Part shown: positions 37,497 through 47,088 of the stretch, in pieces
Layout of the letters: every line of letters starts with the position of its first letter
Position numbering within the stretch: position 1 is the stretch's first letter
Source of the DNA: an uncultured Rhodospirillales bacterium
Lineage (GTDB): Bacteria > Pseudomonadota > Alphaproteobacteria > ATCC43930 > CGMCC-115725
NCBI GenBank assembly: GCA_903822185.1
Contig: CAIJOA010000045.1
Span: 1 to 64,000 of the forward strand
DNA length: 64,000 nucleotides
Direction: 5' to 3'
Notes under the pieces: model-generated
The model's input: only the letters and a program-made list of their open reading frames with translations
The model's database searches: none
What the model was told of the DNA's origin: nothing
Position numbers and translations under genes: made by a program

Positions 37497-39196
37497 ATCG
37501 TTTCCACACCGAGTGCGGGCGGCAAGGCGCGCACATGTTCCAGCATCGTATGCGCGATTTCGCGTTCACCCATGATGACGATGCTGGCGCCGAACTGCAT
37601 CAGCTGATCGACCTCGGCATCGAAATGCGCGCGCGCCAGAATCTCGATCTTGGGATTTACCTTACGGGCATGGCGAACGATCTCGCAGGCCTCGAACGCA
37701 TTTGGAATTGCAACCAAAAGGATATTCGCGCCGGCGACGTTCGCGGCGTCAAGCACCCGGTCCTCGGCCGCATTGCCGGCGATGGTTTCGATCCCTTCGG
37801 TCCGCAATAGCTCCAACGCCTCGGCAGCATCCTCGATCACGAGGATCGGCCAACCGTCTGCCTTCAAGCTTTCCCCGACGAGCCGCCCGACCCGGCCATA
37901 ACCGACCAGCACCGCGTGGCCGCTGAGCTTCGTCGGCTCCAGATACTCGACCGCGTGTTCGCGAATTTCCTCCGGCGCGGGCGCGTCCGCGCGGTGCCGA
38001 TCGAGCCAAGCGGTTAGCCGTTCGGTCGCGGCGAACCAGATCGGGTTGATCAGGATCGAGAGAATCGAAGTGCCGAGAATAAGATCGCGCGCCCGGACCG
38101 GCAGCAGCCCCAGCCCGATGCCGAGATCGGCGAGGATGAACGAGAATTCGCCGATCTGCGCCAAGCCCGCCGCGACCAGCAGCGCCGTCGCCATCGGATA
38201 GCCGAGCAACCGCACCATGGCGAAGGCGACGCCCGACGTGCTGACGACCACCACCAGCGTCGTCGCCAGCAGCGGCAACGGTTCGCGCCACAAGACCGTC
38301 GGGTCGAACAACATCCCGACCGAGATGAAGAACAGTACGGCGAAGGCGTCGCGCAGCGGCAGCGATTCCTCGGCCGCGCGTTGGCTGAGTTGTGATTCGC
38401 TGAGCACCATGCCGGCGAAGAACGCGCCCAGCGCGAACGAGACGCCGAACAATTCCGAGGCGACGAAGGCAACGCCCAGCGCCGTCGCCAGAACCGCGAG
38501 GCGGAACAGTTCGCGCGATCCGGTATGAACGATGTAATGCAGAATCCACGGGATGACCCGCCGCCCGACGATCAGCATCAGAGCGATGAACAAAGCCGCC
38601 TTGCCCAAAGTGATCGCCAGCGTCAGGGCCAGCGCGCCCGGATGGATGCTGCTCATCGTCACATCCCCGCGCAGCAAGCCGGCGAGCGGCGGCAATAGGA
38701 CGAGCACGATCACCATCAGCAGGTCCTGATAGACCAGCCAGCCGATCGCGATATGACCGCGCTCGGTATCGGTCAGACGATGTTCCTGCAGGCCGCGCTG
38801 CAGCACCACGGTCGAAGCGACCGAGAGCGCGAGACCGAACACCAGGCCGGTGCCGAACGACCAGCCGAACAGCCAGGCAATACCCGTCCCGAGCAGTGTC
38901 GAGACCGCGACCTGCACCGTGGCCCCAGGGAAGATCACCCCTCGGACCGCCAGCAAATCCTTGAACGAGAAATGCAGCCCGACGCCGAACATCAAGAGAA
39001 TCACGCCGATCTCGGCGAGCTGTGACGCCAATCCCTGATCGGCGACGAAGCCCGGTGTGAACGGCCCCACCAGCACGCCGGCGAGGAGATAGCCGACAAT
39101 GGTCGAGATGCGCAGATGATGCGCGATCGTCCCCATGATGAAAGCGAGGCCAAGCCCGATCACGACGATGGCGATGAGCGAGGAGCCGTGGGTCAT
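37493..39196 (-). CDS. KefB/YbaL-type cation/proton antiporter
   Basis: A 567-residue CPA2 antiporter. About 12-13 membrane helices (residues 5-395), with the family motifs GYLLAGVLVGPFTPG and ISVGMLFDP, precede a TrkA-N NAD-binding domain starting HAVLVGYGRVGRLVGESL (near 425), typical of YbaL. It is expected to move K+ or Na+ out against protons. No KefF/KefG-type subunit is nearby. It starts with the ATG at 39196. Confidence 0.92.
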   Translation of the reverse strand: MTHGSSLIAIVVIGLGLAFIMGTIAHHLRISTIVGYLLAGVLVGPFTPGFVADQGLASQLAEIGVILLMFGVGLHFSFKDLLAVRGVIFPGATVQVAVSTLLGTGIAWLFGWSFGTGLVFGLALSVASTVVLQRGLQEHRLTDTERGHIAIGWLVYQDLLMVIVLVLLPPLAGLLRGDVTMSSIHPGALALTLAITLGKAALFIALMLIVGRRVIPWILHYIVHTGSRELFRLAVLATALGVAFVASELFGVSFALGAFFAGMVLSESQLSQRAAEESLPLRDAFAVLFFISVGMLFDPTVLWREPLPLLATTLVVVVSTSGVAFAMVRLLGYPMATALLVAAGLAQIGEFSFILADLGIGLGLLPVRARDLILGTSILSILINPIWFAATERLTAWLDRHRADAPAPEEIREHAVEYLEPTKLSGHAVLVGYGRVGRLVGESLKADGWPILVIEDAAEALELLRTEGIETIAGNAAEDRVLDAANVAGANILLVAIPNAFEACEIVRHARKVNPKIEILARAHFDAEVDQLMQFGASIVIMGEREIAHTMLEHVRALPPALGVETI

Positions 39197-39362
39197 GCGC
39201 GCGCTGCGGCGAATTCAGCAAGGTACATATGAAACACTTAGCCTAAGCGGCGCGGCACCGAAAGCGGATTGGCGTCCGGCGGTTCTGTGACGGCGGTTGA
39301 GAAATTGTCCCGAACCCGGCACCCTTGGCCTTTGGATGAACCACCGATTGCGAGGATTCGAG

Positions 39363-39758
39363 ATGGAACAATATTCCGGGGTCGCCATCGTCACGCTGTT
39401 ATGCAGCCTCATGGTTCTCGGCATGGCGGTCAAAGTGGCGAAAACACACGCGAAGACTGGCCTTTTAGTGCCGACGATGACGGGTGATCCACTGCTCGAA
39501 CGCACGATCCGCGCGCATATGAACACGATCGAATGGATGCCGATCTTTCTTCCGTCGATGTGGATGTTCGCGATCTATTGGAGCGCATCCTGGGCGACCG
39601 GGTTGGGGTGCGTTTGGTTGCTCGCCCGGATCGCTTACTTCATCGGCTATATTTCTGCGCCGTCCAAAAGAATGCCGGGCTTTTTCATTCAGGCATTTAC
39701 AACCCTCGCTTTGCTGCTCGGCGCGATTGGGCGTATCGGCTACCTGGCTGTGTCGTGA
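39363..39758 (+). CDS. MAPEG-family membrane protein
   Basis: A 131-residue protein with four predicted helices and the MAPEG features ERTIRAHMNTIEWMPIF (E-R...H-N...E) and RIAYFIGY. Members are glutathione-dependent or eicosanoid-metabolising enzymes; bacterial ones are poorly known. The ATG at 39363 has GAGG 7 nt upstream. It is followed by comM. Confidence 0.88.
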   Translation: MEQYSGVAIVTLLCSLMVLGMAVKVAKTHAKTGLLVPTMTGDPLLERTIRAHMNTIEWMPIFLPSMWMFAIYWSASWATGLGCVWLLARIAYFIGYISAPSKRMPGFFIQAFTTLALLLGAIGRIGYLAVS

Positions 39759-39846
39759 TGACCCGCGCGCCGGAAACAAATCGGACTCTTATAGCAAAGC
39801 TCCCGGCCCTCGCTTAAAGTCGCGGCGCAATCTTTGGGGGAATTGC

Positions 39847-41367
39847 GTGGTTGCTCGCGTCCGGACAGTCGCCTTTCTCGGCATCGACGCGCTTGAGGTC
39901 GAGGCGCAGGTCACGATTGCGAGCGGCCTTCCCGCCTTCACGGTTGTCGGCCTTCCCGATAAAGCCGTTGCCGAATCGCGCGAGCGTGTGCGCGCGGCGC
40001 TGACCGCGATGGGCCTTGCGGTGCCGAGCCGGCGCATCACCGTAAACCTCGCCCCCGCCGATCTTTTGAAAGAAGGCAGCCATTTCGATCTGCCGATCGC
40101 GCTGGGGCTTCTGGCGGCGATGGATGTTCTGCCCAAGGACGAGCTGGAACATTACGTCGCGTTGGGCGAACTCGCCCTCGATGGGTCGGTGCTGCCCGTC
40201 GCAGGCGTGCTGCCCGCCGCCGTCGGCGCGGCGTCGCGCGGCCATGGCCTCATTTGCGCGGCGGCGTCGGGCGGCGAAGCCGCCTGGGCCGGCGGGCTCG
40301 AAATTCTGGCGACGCCGTCGCTGCTCGCCATCATCAATCACTTTAAAGGCACGCAGGTTCTGTCGCCACCGACACCGCGTTTAGCCGATGAACGCAGCAA
40401 TTTCCTCGACCTTAAAGACATCAAAGGACAAGAAACGGCGAAGCGTGCGCTCGAAGTCGCGGCGGCCGGTGGACATAACCTCCTGATGATCGGCCCGCCG
40501 GGTGCGGGGAAGTCGATGTTGGCTTCGCGTTTGCCGAGCCTTCTTCCGCCGCTCGATCCCGCCGAGGCGCTGGAGGTTTCCATGATCCATTCCGTTGCGG
40601 GGTTGCTGCGCAACGGCGAATTGATGCGGCAACGGCCGTTTCGCGATCCGCATCATTCCGCATCGCTGGCCGCGCTGGTCGGCGGTGGCCTGCGGGCGAA
40701 GCCCGGCGAATTGTCCTTGGCGCATCTCGGCGTTTTGTTTCTCGATGAACTGCCCGAGTTCCAACGCGCGACCTTGGAAGCCTTGCGACAACCGATGGAA
40801 AGCGGCCGCGCCGTCGTCGCCCGCGCCAACGCGCATGTAACGTATCCGGCGCGCGTGCAGTTGATCGCGGCGATGAATCCGTGCCGCTGCGGTTATCTCG
40901 ATGATCCCGCGCAAGGCTGTGGCCGGGCGCCACGGTGTGGTCAGGATTATCAGTCGAAGATATCGGGGCCGTTATTCGACAGAATCGACTTACATATCGA
41001 CGTGCCGGCGGTGCGCGCCGTCGATCTGACCTTGCCGCCGCCCGCCGAAGGATCGGCGGAAGTGGCGGCGCGCGTCGCCACCGCCCGCGCGCGGCAACGC
41101 GCGCGCTTTGCCCGTTTGCCCGACGACCGCCGCATCCGCACCAATGCCGAAGCCGACGGCACGTTGCTGGACGATATCGCCACGCCGGACCCTGACGGCA
41201 AGAAGCTGTTGAACGATGCGGCGGAACGCATGCGTTTATCCGCGCGGGGTTATCATCGCGTTTTGCGTGTCGGACGCACGTTGGCCGATCTCGACGGCAG
41301 CGACCGCGTCAGCCGCATGCACATTGCCGAGGCGTTGAGTTACCGGCGGATCGGGCTCGGCAGTTAA
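39847..41367 (+). CDS. comM: ComM/YifB family AAA+ ATPase
   Basis: A 506-residue hexameric helicase-like protein that promotes branch migration during natural transformation in competent species. Order: N-terminal ChlI domain (1-165), Mg-chelatase AAA+ core with Walker A GPPGAGKSMLAS (near 220) and Walker B LFLDELPEF (near 300), zinc site CRCGYLDDPAQGCGRAPRC, and a C-terminal Mg_chelatase domain. The GTG at 39847 has a GGGGG run 6 nt before it. No other competence gene is in the window. Confidence 0.95.
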   Translation: MVARVRTVAFLGIDALEVEAQVTIASGLPAFTVVGLPDKAVAESRERVRAALTAMGLAVPSRRITVNLAPADLLKEGSHFDLPIALGLLAAMDVLPKDELEHYVALGELALDGSVLPVAGVLPAAVGAASRGHGLICAAASGGEAAWAGGLEILATPSLLAIINHFKGTQVLSPPTPRLADERSNFLDLKDIKGQETAKRALEVAAAGGHNLLMIGPPGAGKSMLASRLPSLLPPLDPAEALEVSMIHSVAGLLRNGELMRQRPFRDPHHSASLAALVGGGLRAKPGELSLAHLGVLFLDELPEFQRATLEALRQPMESGRAVVARANAHVTYPARVQLIAAMNPCRCGYLDDPAQGCGRAPRCGQDYQSKISGPLFDRIDLHIDVPAVRAVDLTLPPPAEGSAEVAARVATARARQRARFARLPDDRRIRTNAEADGTLLDDIATPDPDGKKLLNDAAERMRLSARGYHRVLRVGRTLADLDGSDRVSRMHIAEALSYRRIGLGS

Positions 41368-41387
41368 GTTGTGATCAAACGGACGAA

Positions 41388-41415
41388 ATAATCGCGAAAA
41401 TTCATCGCGGATTAT
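41388..41415 (+). terminator. Stem-loop after comM
   Basis: ATAATCGCGA (41388-41397) pairs with TCGCGGATTAT (41405-41415) with one bulge. It is followed by TGTCTCGTC with no T tract. A weak terminator or processing stem at the comM end is possible. Confidence 0.35.
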
Positions 41416-41437
41416 TGTCTCGTCATCCTGCATTTTA

Positions 41438-41455
41438 TCTAAATTGATATTTAGA
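41438..41455. promoter_or_regulatory. 18-bp perfect hyphenated palindrome before flp
   Basis: TCTAAAT-TGAT-ATTTAGA lies 83 bp before the pilin ATG in an unusually AT-rich stretch. The size and position suggest a dimeric regulator site in the pilin promoter; the outer TCTAAA/TTTAGA arms resemble Irr-type boxes but with a 4-bp centre, so identity is open. Confidence 0.5.
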
Positions 41456-41537
41456 AATAGAGTTGGGTACAACCGCTTAACAATCGATTCATTTGCCTGA
41501 GTTATTCCTTTCGCGTACCACAACACGGGGAATTTAT

Positions 41538-41699
41538 ATGTTTAAGGCAACTGCTCTTCTTCTTTCTGATGACAGCGGCGCAACGGCTATCGAGTACGGA
41601 CTCATCGCCGCCCTGATCGCGGTTGTAGTCATCACTGCCGTCAAACTCATCGGCACCAACCTGACCACCACCTTTAACTCCGTCGCGACCGCACTCTGA
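41538..41699 (+). CDS. flp: Flp/Fap-type pilin
   Basis: A 53-residue prepilin. A short leader ends in Gly before ATAIEYGLIAALIAVVVI, the class IVb prepilin cleavage site with the conserved Glu-Tyr, followed by the single hydrophobic helix. Flp pilins build tight-adherence (Tad) pili. No tad/cpa/rcp gene or prepilin peptidase is present in the window, so this copy is isolated. The ATG at 41538 has GGGG about 7 nt upstream; a longer reading from 41493 lacks support. Confidence 0.9.
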   Translation: MFKATALLLSDDSGATAIEYGLIAALIAVVVITAVKLIGTNLTTTFNSVATAL

Positions 41700-41845
41700 G
41701 ATTGTCTCATGCACGAGATCATCGGCGGGGCTTGCGCCAATGAATCGGATACGACTCGAAATGATCGGAACGTTCTCGCGATAAAATTGCGCGCGGACTG
41801 ACTGTTCTCTCGCCTGGGACCGGGCTTTGGTGAGCAGTGTTGTTG

Positions 41846-41871
41846 AAGGCCCCGTCTCAAGGCGGGGCCTT
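41846..41871 (+). terminator. GC-rich hairpin after flp
   Basis: AAGGCCCCG (41846-41854) and CGGGGCCTT (41863-41871) form a perfect 9-bp stem with an 8-nt loop, 146 bp past the pilin stop. Only TTCG follows, so termination strength is uncertain. It also faces the end of the MFS gene. Confidence 0.6.
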
Positions 41872-41915
41872 CGCCGTTCCATGAGCAGTCAAACTTTGGC
41901 GGCGGCGTTGCGGGG

Positions 41916-43085
41916 TTAGCCCTTCGCTCGCAACGACGCGATCATCGAGATCGCCGTCAGCACCATCACCACGGCACCATAGATATAAGCCGTCATCGAC
42001 AGCCCGATATAGGGCACGGCGAGGCCCGCCGCGACCGAGGGAAGGCTGAACGCCAGATACGATTCCGTATAAAAGGCAGCAAGCAGACCAGCGCGCTGGT
42101 TCGGCCCCGCGGTCGGCAGCAAGGCGCCGAGCGTCCCCGAGAAGCCGGTACCGAAGCCCAGCCCGGCGATGAACGTGCCCCCCAGCAGCGCCGCGACATT
42201 CTGCAATTCGATGCCGATGAGCGACACGGCCACGCCGACGATCAAGGCGCTGCAACCGCCGAGCACGAGACGCCGCACGGGCCAGTGCCGCGCGACCGAT
42301 ACCGCGATCACCCCCGACAGCATCAAGGTGCCGACGACGATGCCGCCGATCAGCGGCGAGGCCGCATGAAGCGTGATCGCCACCAACGTCGGCATTAGCG
42401 ATAGATAAAGCCCACCCAACGCCCAACAGGCGATGTTGACCGGCGATAGGCGCAACAGCACGGGCCAGGAAGCGGCCGGCACGCTGATGTGCGGTTTGAG
42501 CGAGGCCAGCGCCCCGGTCTTTCCCGCCGTCGTTTCCGGCATCGCGCCCAGCATCACCGCCAACACGACCGACACGACTAACAGGATTTCATAGACGAGA
42601 TGCAGCGGGTCGGGCGCGTAGGTGACGAGGATAGCCGCGCCCAAAGCGCCAGTCATCAGGCCGAGGAAAATCTGCACGCTGTTGAGCAACGGACCGAGCG
42701 TACGGTTGGTATCCATCAGTGCTGCGCCCAAAGCGGTCGTCGCCGCGCCGACGCACACGCCCTGCACCGCGCGCGCGATGATCAGCTCGCCGACATTGCT
42801 GGCCGTCGAGAAAAGAATCATCGCCGCGACATTGAGGAGAAGCGCGCCGAAGATCACTGGCCGCCGACCGATATAATCAGACAGGCCGCCGACCGTCAGT
42901 AGCGCCATCAACAGGCTGATCGAATAGATCGCGAAGACAATGGTGATCAGCAGCGGTGTCAGATTCATAGACTGCTGATAAAGATGATAGAGCGGCGTGA
43001 CGGCGCCGCTGCTGGCCGCAACAAGCACCGCCGTGCAGAAAGCGAACACGGTCATCGCGCGCGGCGGCAGGAAACCCTTGAGCAT
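41916..43085 (-). CDS. Major facilitator superfamily transporter
   Basis: A 389-residue protein with about 12 helices. The MFS A-motif between helices 2 and 3 reads GGLSDYIGRRPV, and SNVGELIIARAVQGVCVG lies in helix 4. The set resembles drug/proton antiporters, but the substrate is unknown. The ATG at 43085 is preferred to a TTG two codons earlier. It follows the methyltransferase gene by 14 bp. Confidence 0.88.
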   Translation of the reverse strand: MLKGFLPPRAMTVFAFCTAVLVAASSGAVTPLYHLYQQSMNLTPLLITIVFAIYSISLLMALLTVGGLSDYIGRRPVIFGALLLNVAAMILFSTASNVGELIIARAVQGVCVGAATTALGAALMDTNRTLGPLLNSVQIFLGLMTGALGAAILVTYAPDPLHLVYEILLVVSVVLAVMLGAMPETTAGKTGALASLKPHISVPAASWPVLLRLSPVNIACWALGGLYLSLMPTLVAITLHAASPLIGGIVVGTLMLSGVIAVSVARHWPVRRLVLGGCSALIVGVAVSLIGIELQNVAALLGGTFIAGLGFGTGFSGTLGALLPTAGPNQRAGLLAAFYTESYLAFSLPSVAAGLAVPYIGLSMTAYIYGAVVMVLTAISMIASLRAKG

Positions 43086-43099
43086 GTGCAATCCCGCGT

Positions 43100-43759
43100 T
43101 CAGCGTTTGCCGCGGCGGCCGGGTGCGGGCTTAGGCGCGTCTTCTTTTACCGCAGCGATATAAAGCAGCGTCGATTTTTCGTAGGAGAGGCCGTCGGCGA
43201 TCGAATTGCGCTTGGCGTTGAGGAAGCGGTGTTCGGCCACGCGAAATCCGGTTTCGTCGAACGACGACGCCAGATCGGCGAGTTTGTATTTGCGATAGCG
43301 CGGATGGGTTTCGAGGTCGCCGGAATAGGTCGTGACCCACACCTGCCCGCCCGGGCGCAGGACACGCCGCGCCTCGCGGAAAACATCGTCGAGCGGCACA
43401 TGGCCGATCGATTCGGGGAATATCACCAGATCGAAGCAATCCCATTCGAACGGCAGGAAGCGTGCATCGGCTTCGGTCGTTCGCTGCAAGCCCAACTGCA
43501 TCGCGCGCTTAAGCATGTGATGCGAAATGTCGAGCCCGACGACGCGATGGCCGTCGGTGGCGAGATGAATCTCAAGCTCGCCCGCACCGCAGCCGATCGA
43601 GAGGATGTCGGCCTTTGATTTTTCAATCCGCTCCGCCATCCAGCGGCGGAACGGCGCGGAGATCGCGCTGAACGTGAAATAGTCGCTGTCGCGCCAGCCA
43701 TGCGTGCCGATCTGCCGATAGAACTTGTTATCGGCGGCAGGAGTGCGTTGCTTTGGCAT
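43100..43759 (-). CDS. SAM-dependent class I methyltransferase
   Basis: A 219-residue Methyltransf_11-type enzyme. SAM site LSIGCGAGELEIHLA (near 53), VVGLDISHHML (near 75) and the FDLVIFPESIGHVP catalytic-strand region. The C-terminal tail is Lys/Arg/Pro-rich. It precedes the MFS exporter on the same strand. Substrate unknown. Confidence 0.88.
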   Translation of the reverse strand: MPKQRTPAADNKFYRQIGTHGWRDSDYFTFSAISAPFRRWMAERIEKSKADILSIGCGAGELEIHLATDGHRVVGLDISHHMLKRAMQLGLQRTTEADARFLPFEWDCFDLVIFPESIGHVPLDDVFREARRVLRPGGQVWVTTYSGDLETHPRYRKYKLADLASSFDETGFRVAEHRFLNAKRNSIADGLSYEKSTLLYIAAVKEDAPKPAPGRRGKR

Positions 43760-43846
43760 GAAAGGCTGACTCGACCCATGAATGATGTGCCCCGCAATCT
43801 AGGGGCGGGCCGGATGAGCGGCAATACGCCGCCGCGACGCCGAAGA

Positions 43847-45748
43847 TCAGGCAGCGCCTTTCTTCTTCTTCGATTTCGCGCGGCGAACGCTCGCGGCGAA
43901 AGAGCGCGTGATGCGCTGGCGTATTTTGGTCTTCGCCGGCGCATGCGTCGTCGGTGTCGGGCGGCGTTTGACGAGTTGCGCGCCGGTTTTCGATTTCAAC
44001 AGATGCAATGTGCGATCGTGGAATTCGGCAAGGCCCGGCCGATGTCCGACCGAAATCAAAGTCGTCCAGGCGAGTTCTTCGTGGAAGAGCTGCATCATCG
44101 ACGCTTGGTTTTCTTCATCGAGCGCAGCGGTCGCCTCGTCCATGAAGATCCATTCGGGCTTGTGCAGCAAGGCGCGGGTGAACGCGACACGCTGCAATTC
44201 GCCGACGCTGAGAATGCGGTCCCAGCGATCGGTGTCATTGAGCTTCGGGATCAAATGTTCGAGGCCGCAACGCTCTAACGCTTTTTCCATGTCCTTGACC
44301 GCAAAGCGACGCGATGGTGCGGGATAAGCGATCGCCGCGCGCAACGTGCCGAGCGGCAGATAAGGCCGCTGCGGCATAAACATCAGCTTGCTGCGCGACG
44401 GTAGATGGATCGAGCCTGCGCCCCACGGCCATAGACCCGCCGCGGCGCGCAACAAGGTACTTTTGCCGCTACCGGATTCACCGTCGATCAGCACCTTCTC
44501 GCCGCGATGGATCGTCGCGTTGGTTTCCGAGATCACGACATTGCCGTCGGCCAGGGTGATCTGAAGATCCTTGAAGGTGAGCGCCTCTTTGCCTTCCTCG
44601 AACGGTTCTTCGACCAGTTCGATGCGCGTGACCTCGCCCGCCTCGGTCGTCGATTCGATCGTGGTCTGCAGCATGTCCTCGAATTCCAGCAGCCGCGCGA
44701 CATGTGAGCGCCATTCGGCGATCTGCGGGAAATTATCGACGAACCAGGTAAGGCTGGTCTGGACCTGGCCGAACGCCGCGGTGATCTGCATCAACCCGCC
44801 CAGCGTGATCACGCCGGTGAAGTAGCGTGGGCTTGCCACCAAGGTCGGATAGATGATGCCGATCATCGCGTAGCCGCTGGTCATCCACATCAAATGACGC
44901 TTGGCGCGCATCAATCCGATCGACGCGCCAATGACATGACCGAAATTCCGCACGAGGCCCTTTTGCTCGTCGGCCTCGCCGCCGATCAGCGCAATGGCTT
45001 CGCTGTTTTCACGCACGCGGATGAGAGCAAAACGGAAATCGGCTTCGGCGGCATTCTGTTTGACGTTGGCATCGACGATCGGCCGTCCAACCAGATAGGT
45101 CAGGAACGAACCGACGATGGCATAGATCAACGCCGCGCCGACCATATAGCCGGGGATTTCAAAGGTGCGCCCGGCCAAGACGATTTTCAGGACGCCCGAC
45201 AACACCCAGAGGATGCCGGTGAAGGAGACGAGCGTCAGGGCCGCGTTGAGAATACCGAGCGCGAATTCGACCGCCATTTCGGTCGCGCCACGCACATTTT
45301 CCGAAATGCGCTGATCGGGATTCTCGACGCCCTCGCCGACGAAGTTCAGTTGATAGTGACGGCCATTCTCGAGCCAGCCGCCGACAAGGCGGTTGGTCAG
45401 CCATTTGCGCCAACGCAATTGCAGCAGTTGCTTGAGATAAACCTGATAGACCGCGACGCCCATACTGACGACGCCGAGGACCGAAAATATCTCCATCTGG
45501 CGGAGAAACGCACCCCAGTTGAGATATTCGAGCGCGTCGAAGAAATCCTTGTTCCAGATATTGATCCGGATCTGGATGCCGATTTGAAACAGAGTCAGCG
45601 CGATAACGCCGCCGGCGAGCAGCCACGCCTGAAACCGTTCCTCCGACAAAAAGAACGGTCCCGCAAGACGGATGAAGCGCCGAAGAAAAGAGCCGTGAAC
45701 CGCAGGGTCGCGGTGATGTTGCGGTAGCGGTGTCTGCGTATCAGCCAT
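43847..45748 (-). CDS. ABC transporter, permease-ATPase fusion (YddA/ABCD type)
   Basis: A 633-residue half-transporter: an SbmA/BacA-like ABC_membrane_2 domain with about six helices (20-340) followed by an ATPase domain with Walker A GESGSGKSTLLRAAAG (near 440), signature LSVGELQR (Val instead of the usual Gly) and Walker B WIFMDEATAALDEE. The tail is very basic (RAKSKKKKGAA). Relatives handle peptides, vitamin B12 or long-chain acyl compounds. The ATG at 45748 is assumed; another in-frame ATG at 45775 is possible and neither has a clear ribosome-binding site. Confidence 0.88.
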   Translation of the reverse strand: MADTQTPLPQHHRDPAVHGSFLRRFIRLAGPFFLSEERFQAWLLAGGVIALTLFQIGIQIRINIWNKDFFDALEYLNWGAFLRQMEIFSVLGVVSMGVAVYQVYLKQLLQLRWRKWLTNRLVGGWLENGRHYQLNFVGEGVENPDQRISENVRGATEMAVEFALGILNAALTLVSFTGILWVLSGVLKIVLAGRTFEIPGYMVGAALIYAIVGSFLTYLVGRPIVDANVKQNAAEADFRFALIRVRENSEAIALIGGEADEQKGLVRNFGHVIGASIGLMRAKRHLMWMTSGYAMIGIIYPTLVASPRYFTGVITLGGLMQITAAFGQVQTSLTWFVDNFPQIAEWRSHVARLLEFEDMLQTTIESTTEAGEVTRIELVEEPFEEGKEALTFKDLQITLADGNVVISETNATIHRGEKVLIDGESGSGKSTLLRAAAGLWPWGAGSIHLPSRSKLMFMPQRPYLPLGTLRAAIAYPAPSRRFAVKDMEKALERCGLEHLIPKLNDTDRWDRILSVGELQRVAFTRALLHKPEWIFMDEATAALDEENQASMMQLFHEELAWTTLISVGHRPGLAEFHDRTLHLLKSKTGAQLVKRRPTPTTHAPAKTKIRQRITRSFAASVRRAKSKKKKGAA

Positions 45749-46056
45749 GGGATGAATCGGTTCTTTCCATTCCATAACCCCACAACCGGGCCAGGTGTTC
45801 GCCGCGATTGAACGTTATTCCAAGATCGCAAGCCGCGCCGGTATAGGACGCGCTGCAAATAACCGATGTATGGAACGAACGCCGACAGAAGATTGAAAAG
45901 GTGCTTGTGGACATCAAGGACGGAGGAAATCACTACCGCATGGCTAAATTATGTCGCCAGCTTGCCCTTGTAGTGATTGCGTCACCGAACCGATGCGGGA
46001 TAATGAACAGCATCGCGATCCCGGATCGTATGCTGGGCATCAGGGGAGGTTAAGGC
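45749..46056. other. Intergenic gap between ABC transporter and FAH gene
   Basis: A gap of about 300 bp between divergent genes. Apart from the candidate promoter at 45977-46004 and the GGGGAGG ribosome-binding site before 46057, I recognise no gene, repeat or RNA. A minus-strand reading frame overlapping 45595-45933 is out of frame with the transporter and looks like chance. Confidence 0.5.
45977..46004 (+). promoter_or_regulatory. Candidate housekeeping promoter for FAH gene
   Basis: TTGCGT (45977-45982) and GATAAT (45999-46004) are spaced 16 bp, about 45 bp upstream of the FAH-family ATG. Confidence 0.45.
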
Positions 46057-46971
46057 ATGAAGCTCATTTCATATCGCAGCGGCGACATGCAGGGCATCGG
46101 CGTCATGGTCGATCACGAGCGTTTTATCTCCCTGCGCCGCCTGATCCCCGACCTACCGAACGATCTGCGCTTCCTCCTGGATCAAGGCAAAGCAACGCTG
46201 CAGCGCATCGCCGAGGCGATCGTCGGCAATGAGGGCGATATGCGGATCGATCAGGTTCAGCTCGACCCGGTCATTCCCGAGCCGCATGCGACCTGGGCCC
46301 TCGCCCTCAATTTTCAAATGCACATCGACGAGACGGGCCTCACCACCTCGCCGGACTATCCGCAAATTTTCATGCGGATGCCGATCAGCGTCGTCGGTCA
46401 TAACGAGCCGTTATGGTGCCCGAACCCGGCCATCGCGAAAATCTTCGATTACGAAGGCGAGCTGGCCGTGATCATCGGCCGCCCCGGCCGGCACATCCCG
46501 GTCGAGCGCGCGCTGGAATTCGTCGCCGGCTATTCCTGTTACAACGAAGGGTCGGTGCGCAATTTCCAGGGCCACAACCGGCAGTTCGGTCTGGGCAAGA
46601 ATTTCGAGCGTTCGGGCAGCTTTGGTCCCTGGCTGATGACTGCCGATGAATTCGGCGATCCGAAACAGCATCGCGTCATCACCCGGCTGAACGGCGTCGA
46701 AAAGCAAAACGAGTCGCTCGACCAGATGCTCTTCTCCGTCGAGCAAGTGATTCACTATCTCTCGACCGGCTACACGCTTCAGCCCGGCGACGTGATCGTC
46801 ATGGGAACGCCGGGCGCGCTGAAGAAACCGGCCGATTATGTTTTGGAACCTTATGACTCGCCAAAGAACCCCGGCCGCACGCACATGAAGCCGGGCGATG
46901 TCTGCGAGGTCGAAGTCACCGGTCTCGGCATCCTCAGCAATCTGATCGTCGCTGATCCGACCGAACTCTAA
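46057..46971 (+). CDS. Fumarylacetoacetate hydrolase family protein
   Basis: A 304-residue FAH-fold enzyme with Mg/Ca ligands in FDYEGELAVIIGRPG (E..E) and the later conserved Lys/Gly region GKNFERSGSFGPWL. C-terminal VIVMGTPGALKKP and KPGDVCEVEVTGLG are family signatures. Members act on 2-oxo-acids, acylpyruvates or related diketones; the substrate is unknown. ATG at 46057 with GGGGAGG 7 nt upstream. Confidence 0.9.
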   Translation: MKLISYRSGDMQGIGVMVDHERFISLRRLIPDLPNDLRFLLDQGKATLQRIAEAIVGNEGDMRIDQVQLDPVIPEPHATWALALNFQMHIDETGLTTSPDYPQIFMRMPISVVGHNEPLWCPNPAIAKIFDYEGELAVIIGRPGRHIPVERALEFVAGYSCYNEGSVRNFQGHNRQFGLGKNFERSGSFGPWLMTADEFGDPKQHRVITRLNGVEKQNESLDQMLFSVEQVIHYLSTGYTLQPGDVIVMGTPGALKKPADYVLEPYDSPKNPGRTHMKPGDVCEVEVTGLGILSNLIVADPTEL

Positions 46972-47088
46972 TCGCCGTCAGCCGTTGAATACGCGGCGCG
47001 ACCACGGGCGTGGCCTCATGCTGTGCCGCGATCTGAATAAAATCCCGCACCGAACGTTGATGCAGGACGTCTGCCTAGGAGATCGACC

